Shown piece by piece: positions 28,319-33,912 of a stretch of DNA of 33,912 nt. How positions within the stretch are numbered: the stretch's first letter is position 1; every line of letters starts with the position of its first letter. The position numbers were made by a program, and so were the translations under genes. The stretch is from a virus: positions 1 through 33,912 of IMG/VR virus record IMGVR_UViG_3300034104_000607; one strand, 5' to 3'. Below the pieces are notes generated by a model. The model saw only the letters and a program-made list of their open reading frames with translations, did not search any database and was not told the origin of the DNA.

Positions 28319-29152
28319 ATGAGCAAAGAGCTGCAACCAGACGATGGCGGGTATTTAATCGAACAGGATGAACCGCTAGAAACTGAAGATCAGGAGGAAC
28401 AGGAGGAGACTCCAGAACCTGATTCCGAATCAGCAACGGATAGTGGTAACTCAACGCACGAAAAACAGGTTGAGTTTACTGAGGAACAGCAGAAGGTTTT
28501 CAACGATGCTGTAGGGAAGAAGGTCTTCAAGCTCCGAGAAAAGGAACGAGAAGCCGAAACTCTCCGCAGACGACTTGAGGAGCTGGAAGCGAGAATTCCC
28601 CAGCAAGGAAGGCCGGTAGTTCCTGAATCGCCAGACCCGTTTGCGCTCTCAGATGTAGAGTACAGGCAGAAACTGGTACAGCGGGATCAGGCCATCCGAG
28701 AAGCAGCGGCTTGGGAAGCGCAGCAGCAGGCACTGCAATGGCAGCGTCAGCAGGCGCAATTCGAGCAGCAACAGCGGCAACAGGAAAGACAGCAGACGGA
28801 AGTAATGGCCTACGCAGATCGCGCTAAAAAGCTCGGTGTTGCGGCGGCAGAGCTACAAGAGGCTGGAACTTTGGTAGCAGGATATGGGATTGACCCAGCA
28901 TTGGTGGAGATGATTCTCGCTGATGACCACGGGCCACTACTCACGAAGTATCTTGCGAAGAACCAGTTAGAACTTGAGAGGCTTGTGCAGATGCCAATAA
29001 CAATGGCCGCTGTTCGACTTGCGACTGATCTGAAAGCCAAAGCCGTTGCCATGAAACCCAAGGTAACTAAAACGCCAGATCCGCTGAATCAACCCCGTAA
29101 CTCGGGAGTCAGCCCAAAGCCGAGAGGCCCATCTGGTGCCACTTTTGAATAG
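28319..29152 (+). CDS. Scaffold protein
   Basis: The 277-residue product is strongly acidic in its first 50 residues (QDEPLETEDQEEQEETPEP), followed by a coiled coil (about 65-165, KLREKEREAETLRRRLEEL, then a Gln-rich helix QQQRQQERQQ), and a basic C-terminal tail (KPKVTKTPDPLNQPRN). This is the plan of P22-like scaffolds: the basic helix-turn-helix end contacts the coat. It lies directly before the coat gene (11-nt gap). The P22 scaffold has 303 residues. It directs prohead assembly and leaves before DNA packaging. Confidence 0.85.
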   Translation: MSKELQPDDGGYLIEQDEPLETEDQEEQEETPEPDSESATDSGNSTHEKQVEFTEEQQKVFNDAVGKKVFKLREKEREAETLRRRLEELEARIPQQGRPVVPESPDPFALSDVEYRQKLVQRDQAIREAAAWEAQQQALQWQRQQAQFEQQQRQQERQQTEVMAYADRAKKLGVAAAELQEAGTLVAGYGIDPALVEMILADDHGPLLTKYLAKNQLELERLVQMPITMAAVRLATDLKAKAVAMKPKVTKTPDPLNQPRNSGVSPKPRGPSGATFE

Positions 29153-29163
29153 GAGAAGCCACA

Positions 29164-30429
29164 ATGGCTAACAATCTTAGTAGTAACATTACCCGAAAAG
29201 TCGCCCGAATCTTTCTTGATAAGTTTGAATCGGCACGAGTCCTGACGAAGACGGTTGACACCCAGCTTCTGTCCAACAAGTTCAATCCTTCCACTGGCTC
29301 CATCGTTGACTTCAAGCGTCCTACTGACTACCGCAGCATCCGTACTTCTGGTGGTGATATCTCGGCTTCCACGAAGTCCGACATCATTGCTGGTAAGGCA
29401 TCTGGTGTGGTTCAGGACTACTTCACTGTAGCTACAGAATGGACGAACATTCAGGAAGCTCTGGAACTGGATCAGCTTGATGACATCCTTGCTCCGATGG
29501 CTACCCGTCTGGTTACCGATCTGGAACTGGACTGGTCGAGCTACATGGTCAAGAACGCCAACTTGAAGTATGGCAACCCCGGCACTGCAATCGATGCTTG
29601 GTCGGATGTAGCTGGCGCTGCTGCCTTCATGGATAGCGTTGGTGTACCGATGGACGGCGAGAAGTACTATGTCGTCAACCCCTTCGTTGCTGCTACCTTG
29701 GCTTCTGCTCAGTCCGCACTTCTGGCTAACAAGCTGGTCGAAACGGCTTGGGAAAAGGCTCAGATCAGTGCCAACTTCGGTGGTCTTCGCGCCCTGACTG
29801 CAAGCACTCTGGCAAGCTACACTTCCGGCACTGCTTCGGATCGCGCTGGTACTCTGGCAAGCAACCCCACTGTGACCTACGTTGCAGCTAAAGACACCAT
29901 GCAGCAGAGCCTTGCTGTGACTGGCTTCTCGGCTGCCGCTACTGTGAAAGCTGGTGAGATCATCACTATCGCTGCTCGCAACCGCCTGAACCTGTCTACC
30001 CGCAGTCCGATTCTGGATGGTACTGGCGCAACGATTATCTTCAGCGGTGTAGTAACTGCTGACGTTACTCTGGGTGCAAGCGGTGAAGGTACTCTGGTAG
30101 TGTCCGGCGCTGCTATCTACGAAGCTAACGGCCAGTACAACACTGTCGCCTCGGCTCCCGTAAGTGGTGACGTTGTGACCCTGCTCGGCTCTGCAAGTAC
30201 CCTGTACCAACCGGCTATGTTCTACCATAAGCAGGCATTCGGTCTGGGCACTGTGAAGCTGCCGAAACTGTACGAAGGCGACACCATTGCTACTACTGAA
30301 GACGGTATGAGCATCCGTGTTACTAAGTACTCGGACGGTGATGCCAACAAGCAGAAGATTCGTTTCGACTTGTTGCCTGCCTACGCTACCTTCAATCCCT
30401 TCTTTGCAGGTCAGGGATTCGGCGTTTAG
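29164..30429 (+). CDS. Major capsid (coat) protein, P22 gp5-like
   Basis: The 421-residue protein (P22 coat: 430) matches the P22 coat family: MANNLSSNITRKVARIFL, LTKTVDTQLLSNKFNPSTG, VDFKRPTDYRSIRTSGGDIS, then the long HK97-fold body and a telokin-like I-domain region around 215-320. Its codons are strongly biased to GCT, CTG and GGT, a sign of high expression. Preceded by GAGAAG, followed by a strong terminator at 30441. It forms the T=7 shell. Confidence 0.95.
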   Translation: MANNLSSNITRKVARIFLDKFESARVLTKTVDTQLLSNKFNPSTGSIVDFKRPTDYRSIRTSGGDISASTKSDIIAGKASGVVQDYFTVATEWTNIQEALELDQLDDILAPMATRLVTDLELDWSSYMVKNANLKYGNPGTAIDAWSDVAGAAAFMDSVGVPMDGEKYYVVNPFVAATLASAQSALLANKLVETAWEKAQISANFGGLRALTASTLASYTSGTASDRAGTLASNPTVTYVAAKDTMQQSLAVTGFSAAATVKAGEIITIAARNRLNLSTRSPILDGTGATIIFSGVVTADVTLGASGEGTLVVSGAAIYEANGQYNTVASAPVSGDVVTLLGSASTLYQPAMFYHKQAFGLGTVKLPKLYEGDTIATTEDGMSIRVTKYSDGDANKQKIRFDLLPAYATFNPFFAGQGFGV

Positions 30430-30440
30430 TAGTAAACATA

Positions 30441-30466
30441 AAGGGCACATGGAAGTGCCTTTTTTG
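30441..30466 (+). terminator. Rho-independent terminator after coat
   Basis: GGCAC (30444-30448) pairs with GTGCC (30455-30459) around a 6-nt loop, and six T (30460-30465) follow directly. AAA upstream can extend the stem. It is the cleanest intrinsic terminator of the genome and would reduce expression of genes after coat relative to coat itself. Confidence 0.9.
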
Positions 30467-30479
30467 CTTTGAGGTAATC

Positions 30480-30767
30480 ATGGCAAAAGCGAAAGACCCA
30501 CGACTAGCTAAGGCTGGCGTATCCGGTTTCAACAAGCCCAAGAAAACCCCGAGCCATCCGACTAAATCTCATGTTGTTGTTGCCAAGTCAGGTGACGAAA
30601 TTAAAACAATTCGATTTGGGCAGCAGGGTGTGGTGGGAGCTGGCAAGGCACCGAAAACCGCAGGAGAGAAGGCAAGGCGCGCATCTTACTATGCAAGGCA
30701 TAATGCGCAGGATTCATCTCCGGACAAACTGTCTGCTAGGTACTGGAGTCACAAAACGAAGTGGTAA
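30480..30767 (+). CDS. Conserved basic phage protein of the head region
   Basis: The 95-residue basic protein starts MAKAKDPRLAKAGVSGFNKP and contains SHVVVAKSGDEIKTIRFGQQG and ARRASYYARHNAQ, a combination conserved in many phages with P22- or podovirus-like heads and usually placed after the coat or portal genes. Function is not assigned; it may be a small DNA- or capsid-associated protein. TTGAGGTAATC precedes the start. It lies just after the terminator. Confidence 0.75.
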   Translation: MAKAKDPRLAKAGVSGFNKPKKTPSHPTKSHVVVAKSGDEIKTIRFGQQGVVGAGKAPKTAGEKARRASYYARHNAQDSSPDKLSARYWSHKTKW

Positions 30768-30934
30768 CACAGATTTGGGTAAAGCCCAGTGGTGTTGAGA
30801 TGTCGATCAACCCCGAAAACATCGAACTAGCAAAATCACTTGGCTGGGTGCCGAAAGATCAAGTACCCATTGTCGAGGAAGTGGTAGAATTGCCCAAGCG
30901 CAGGGGCAGACCGCCCAAGATTAAAGAGGCTTGA
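30761..30934 (+). CDS. Small protein with AT-hook-like tail
   Basis: The 57-residue product, read from GTG at 30761, has QIWVKPSGVEMSINPENI, then a LAKSLGWVPKD segment and a C-terminal RRGRPPK motif (AT-hook core GRPPK). The start by GTG is chosen since IWVKPSG aligns with the usual beginning of such small phage proteins, while the ATG at 30800 would remove it; GGAG lies upstream. The AT-hook suggests minor-groove DNA binding. It overlaps the previous stop by 7 nt. Confidence 0.55.
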   Translation: MVTQIWVKPSGVEMSINPENIELAKSLGWVPKDQVPIVEEVVELPKRRGRPPKIKEA

Positions 30935-30935
30935 A

Positions 30936-31418
30936 ATGGCTACTGTTGCGCAAGTCGCAAAGGCATCACTCCAGCGAATTCTGGTACAGGCTTCTGAAGC
31001 TCCTCTCGAAGCTGACGAGTACCAAGATTTCATCTTCGCAATGAACAACTACATGCTCGCGCTTGATGCGTCTGGTGTGCATTTGGGGTATACGCAAGTA
31101 TCTAACTTGGGTGATCTGGTAACAGTCCCTGTCGGCGCTCTGCGTGGAATGATCGCGAATCTGGCTATTGAAGTTGCTCCCGATTACGGTGGAGTAGTTA
31201 CCGAGGCGCTTGCACTACAGGCTAGAGAAGGCTTCCAAGCAATGAGAATGCTTGGTCAAACTATCGGCGCAACCCGCAATCCTTCTACGCTTCCAATTGG
31301 CTCTGGCAATACAGATACTGGCTACGGCTTTACATGGAACTTCTATCCCGAAAGCGAGGAGTCTATTCTCGCTGAAACTATTGGCGCGATTTCTTTGGAG
31401 AACCAGACCAATGTATGA
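30936..31418 (+). CDS. Tail accessory factor, P22 gp4-like
   Basis: The 160-residue protein (P22 gp4: 166) matches P22_Tail-4: QVAKASLQRILVQASEAPLE, FIFAMNNYMLALDASGVHLGYT, VTVPVGALRGMIANLAIEV. It binds under the portal ring and connects it to the gp10-like tube. It stands directly upstream of the other tail completion genes. GAGGC precedes the start. Confidence 0.85.
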   Translation: MATVAQVAKASLQRILVQASEAPLEADEYQDFIFAMNNYMLALDASGVHLGYTQVSNLGDLVTVPVGALRGMIANLAIEVAPDYGGVVTEALALQAREGFQAMRMLGQTIGATRNPSTLPIGSGNTDTGYGFTWNFYPESEESILAETIGAISLENQTNV

Positions 31419-32253
31419 GAGATCATATGGGGTTAAACAGTCTGACTTCACCCAGCAGACTTCGATAATCTCAGGATCATTTCTGGGATTCTTCGCTAAC
31501 GGTTACAACTACAAAATCAGCTATGACAACTTCCTCGGTGGACTCGGTGTAACGGGAACCATAGTGCAAGATGGCGCTGTTACTGGTACGCCTGTTTTAG
31601 ATATTCAAGGCACTGTTAACTACATCCGCAATCTTGAAGATGGGTCGGGGATTGTTACTAACGTCTCTGCTGAAAACGGCATCACGATAGCCCACAACTT
31701 CACTGTCAACACTACTGGCGAGCCTTTGATGCAGGACATTGCTTCGGCCAGTCCGACATTTGTTTCATTGGTGGGCGGTACGGGTATTGCGGTAACAACG
31801 TCGGGAGACACGATTGAGATTGCTTCTACGGAGGCTGCATCCTTCGCGTCTGTATCAATGGCCGGTAACGCCACTGCTACCACGATTGCATCCACGGCTA
31901 CTCCAGTGAAGGTAGCAGGCACATTTGTTGTAGGCGATGTGTCTGCGGGGTGGACTGCTGCGACTGATGGCAGGATTACATTCACAGGTCAGACTAGCCG
32001 ACACATTGTTAACGCTATTGTGACTTTGGATGCAGCCAGTGGTAGCAACCATCTTATCTCGCTGTTTATCGCCAAGAATGGAGCAGTGATCAGCACCAAG
32101 ATGACCGATACAGTTTCTTCTGGCTTGCCGAGAGCAATTGCTACCTTCGCCAATATAGTCCTGAACCAGAACGACTACGTTGAGCTGTTTGTAAGGAACG
32201 AATCCACCACGACTAGCGTGATCGCTGTAAACGCTGTTCTGAGTGTTCTCTGA
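31411..32253 (+). CDS. Tail protein with C-terminal jelly-roll-like domain, possible needle equivalent
   Basis: From ATG 31411 the product has 280 residues. The N-terminal part (DFTQQTSIISGSFLGFFANG, then YKISYDNFLGGLGVTGTIVQDG) resembles beta-rich virion connectors. A middle segment (about 75-145) repeats short beta arches. The last 130 residues (TSRHIVNAIVTLDAAS, LFIAKNGAVIS, NDYVELFVRNES, VIAVNAVLSVL) read like a TNF/C1q jelly roll, the fold of the Sf6 tail needle knob. Lying between gp4- and gp10-like genes, it may plug the tail, but the long trimeric coiled coil of a P22 needle is absent. It could also be a head decoration. Confidence 0.5.
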   Translation: MYERSYGVKQSDFTQQTSIISGSFLGFFANGYNYKISYDNFLGGLGVTGTIVQDGAVTGTPVLDIQGTVNYIRNLEDGSGIVTNVSAENGITIAHNFTVNTTGEPLMQDIASASPTFVSLVGGTGIAVTTSGDTIEIASTEAASFASVSMAGNATATTIASTATPVKVAGTFVVGDVSAGWTAATDGRITFTGQTSRHIVNAIVTLDAASGSNHLISLFIAKNGAVISTKMTDTVSSGLPRAIATFANIVLNQNDYVELFVRNESTTTSVIAVNAVLSVL

Positions 32254-33701
32254 TGCCGATTGTCTCCCTGCCGATCACTAACGGGTTCTATGTAAGTAAC
32301 TCCCTGCCTATCTCGGCTCAAGAGTGTACTAACTGGTATACCGTAGTGGAGAGCGCACCTTCACTGGCTCCAGAAACGCTCAGGGGAACGCCGGGGATTG
32401 AACAGGTAGAGACATCAGGGACTATCCTACAAGCGAACAGGGGCGCTCACACGATGGCTGGTGTGGCCTACTTTGTGAACGGAACTAAACTGTATCAGCT
32501 AGACCAGACCCAAGTAGTCCCGATTGAGATTTATGATCTGGTGGAACTTGGTACGGTAGCGGGTACGGCACGTTGTTCGATGGCTGATAACGGCACTCAA
32601 ATGCTGATACTGGTTCCCGGTGGGAATGGGTACATCTACAACCATGTGACGGATGCGTTCGCTCAGATTACAGACTTAGACTTTACCGCCAACGGTAATC
32701 CACAGTTTGTGGTGTTCATTGATGGCTACTTTGTTGTCACCACTGATACGAAGAAGTTTATAGTTTCAGCAATCAACGATGGACTTAGTTGGAATGCTTT
32801 AGACTTTGGTACTGCTGAATCCGACCCTGATAACATCGTTGCTCCGATTGTATTCAAGAACCAGTTGTTCATATCAGGTAGTCAAACCTTCGAGGCTTTC
32901 CAGAATATCGGTGGAAGTGATTTCCCCTTCCAGAGGTCTGGCTTGTTCTTAGATAAGGGAGTGTTCTCTCCCTACTCACTAATCAACACTCAAGACACGT
33001 TTATGTGGGTCGGTGGTGGACAGAATGAGTCTCCATCCGTCTGGGCATTTGCTGGTAACTCAACTCAAAAGATATCCACGGTAGCGATTGATTTCATTCT
33101 CAAAGCACTCACTAACGATCAACTAGCTGCTGTATATTCGTGGACATACTCACAGAATGGGTCTTATTTTGTAGCTTTTGCGCTACCGAATTCGACTCTG
33201 GTTTATGACCATGCCTCGAAACGCTGGCACGAGAGAAAGTCCTATATTGAAGGCGAGCAGGTGGGCTACAGGGTTTCAGGATTGACCCAAGCGTATAACC
33301 ATATCTTCTGCGGTGATCTCATTGATGGACGGATAGGTAAACTAAATCCTGATCTGTTCACTGAATACAGTGGGAACATTATTCGGACAGTGGCTACTCA
33401 GCCTTTCCAGAACAACACGCAATCCATATTCGTACCTTCCATTGAATTGACCGTTGAATCAGGCGTGGGTAATGCGGAATCTGTTAATCCCTTGATCGCA
33501 ATGGATCGGAGTGTGGATGGGAAAACGTGGTCAGATCAGAGAACCCGAGAACTGGGCAGGGTTGGTCAGTACAACCGGAGAGCGATCTGGCGCAGGAATG
33601 GCAGGGCTGCACGGTTTGAGGTGTTTAGATTCACCCTGTCCGACCCTGTTAAACCAGTCATTATTCAGTTGAATGCAGACATCCTGCCGGGGACGAAATG
33701 A
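32253..33701 (+). CDS. Packaged DNA stabilisation protein, P22 gp10-like
   Basis: The 482-residue protein (P22 gp10: 472) starts MPIVSLPITNGFYVSNSLPI and has SAQECTNWYTVVE, LRGTPGIEQV, GVAYFVNGTKLYQLD, FVVFIDGYFVVTTD and RSGLFLDKGVFSP, signatures of the Phage_stabilise family. It forms the tube that seals the portal after packaging and receives the tail spike or fibre. It overlaps the previous gene by 1 nt and the next start by 4 nt. Confidence 0.85.
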   Translation: MPIVSLPITNGFYVSNSLPISAQECTNWYTVVESAPSLAPETLRGTPGIEQVETSGTILQANRGAHTMAGVAYFVNGTKLYQLDQTQVVPIEIYDLVELGTVAGTARCSMADNGTQMLILVPGGNGYIYNHVTDAFAQITDLDFTANGNPQFVVFIDGYFVVTTDTKKFIVSAINDGLSWNALDFGTAESDPDNIVAPIVFKNQLFISGSQTFEAFQNIGGSDFPFQRSGLFLDKGVFSPYSLINTQDTFMWVGGGQNESPSVWAFAGNSTQKISTVAIDFILKALTNDQLAAVYSWTYSQNGSYFVAFALPNSTLVYDHASKRWHERKSYIEGEQVGYRVSGLTQAYNHIFCGDLIDGRIGKLNPDLFTEYSGNIIRTVATQPFQNNTQSIFVPSIELTVESGVGNAESVNPLIAMDRSVDGKTWSDQRTRELGRVGQYNRRAIWRRNGRAARFEVFRFTLSDPVKPVIIQLNADILPGTK

Positions 33702-33912
33702 CCGGGCCTAGACTCAACGCTGCCAATGCTATTGTTGAAGCCAATGGAACGATGTCGCAGCAGTTCAGGACATGGACTCTGGACGCTTCATTGAGTATTC
33801 CGATCATTGGAACAGGGTCTCCAGAAGGCGCAGTAACAGCTAGACAATACAGTTTATACATTGATTCTACGGGTCTGGCTGGGTCTATTGAGTACAGGAA
33901 GATGCTTCCTGA
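33698..33912 (+). CDS. 5' part of the small gene that crosses the contig join
   Basis: Starts at ATG 33698, overlapping the gp10-like stop (ATGA). The frame stays open to the contig end and continues at base 128 after collapsing the 127-bp repeat, to the TAA at 165-167 (84 residues in total). The part here contains QQFRTWTLDASLSIP and SPEGAVTARQYSLYIDSTG, with short beta strands. See also the feature at 1-167. Family unknown; a minor head-tail joining role is inferred only from place. Confidence 0.75.
   Translation, partial: MTGPRLNAANAIVEANGTMSQQFRTWTLDASLSIPIIGTGSPEGAVTARQYSLYIDSTGLAGSIEYRKMLP
33786..33912. repeat. Terminal direct repeat (copy 2)
   Basis: Identical to 1-127. See the first copy: this is the overlap that closes the circular contig. 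Confidence 0.95.

Noticed and set aside
29089-30450. 453-codon open frame on the minus strand opposite the coat gene
   Set aside because: It is the shadow of the strongly codon-biased coat gene (GCT, CTG, GGT codons give few minus-strand stops). The translation is Ser/Cys/His-rich, has no motif, and would read back through the coat terminator.
1-33912. tRNA genes and CRISPR arrays
   Set aside because: I looked for T-loop-like GGTTCGAATCC patterns and regularly spaced repeats and found none. The repeats in fibre genes are protein-level repeats without spacer regularity. A tRNAscan-SE run would be decisive.

Overview
The window is the complete genome of a tailed phage with a short-tail (podovirus) head of the P22/Sf6 type. 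The first 127 bases (1-127) are identical to the last 127 (33786-33912), so it is a circular or circularly permuted molecule of 33,785 bp with its end written twice. One small gene runs across the join (33698-33912 continuing at 1-167). Every convincing gene is on the + strand, packed with 1-17 nt overlaps. I see no integrase, CI-type repressor plus partner, tRNA, CRISPR array or IS element, so the phage looks virulent. The host cannot be read from the sequence; base composition near 50% GC (by eye) and the gene families suggest an aquatic proteobacterial host.

Layout, read around the circle. (1) Packaging and head, 22686-33701: small and large terminase, P22-like portal, a 510-aa protein of unusual type, scaffold, P22-like coat followed by the clearest terminator of the genome, two small proteins, gp4-like tail accessory factor, a 280-aa protein with a jelly-roll-like C-terminus (possible tail needle) and a gp10-like DNA stabilisation protein. 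(2) Across the join to 6301: a small junction gene, a gp14-like GNAT-fold protein and four ejection-type proteins. (3) 6305-10950: two tail fibre/receptor-binding proteins, a homing-endonuclease-like ORF and a fibre-assembly chaperone. (4) 10961-12639: lysis cassette with membrane proteins, a 3-TM holin and a GH24 lysozyme with an E-C-T active site.

(5) Early/recombination region, 12712-15966, behind a sigma70-like promoter: a DUF1071 (Sak-type) annealing protein, YqaJ-type exonuclease, SSB-like protein ending in DPDSIPF, a small HTH protein, a NinB-like protein, an Rmf/CrpP-like peptide and NinG. (6) 16045-18921, behind a second promoter sharing a motif with the first: about a dozen very small genes, including an HNH plus serine-recombinase-domain fusion, a MazG-like pyrophosphohydrolase and DUF3310. 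(7) 19119-21743: DUF1376, a Cys-rich protein, a DEAD-like helicase with a zinc cluster and a PD-(D/E)XK nuclease. No DNA polymerase or primase is present, so replication must use host machinery fed by phage recombination functions.

(8) Between the replication and late regions, 21744-21905 is non-coding and unusually structured: phased A-tracts, an 18-bp imperfect palindrome and a nested dyad ending at the ribosome binding site of a ribbon-helix-helix (Arc/Mnt-like) gene. A second structured gap (28202-28318) precedes scaffold and coat. The most interesting candidates for something new are the 510-aa protein inserted between portal and scaffold, the 21.74-21.91 kb control region, and the HNH-recombinase fusion.
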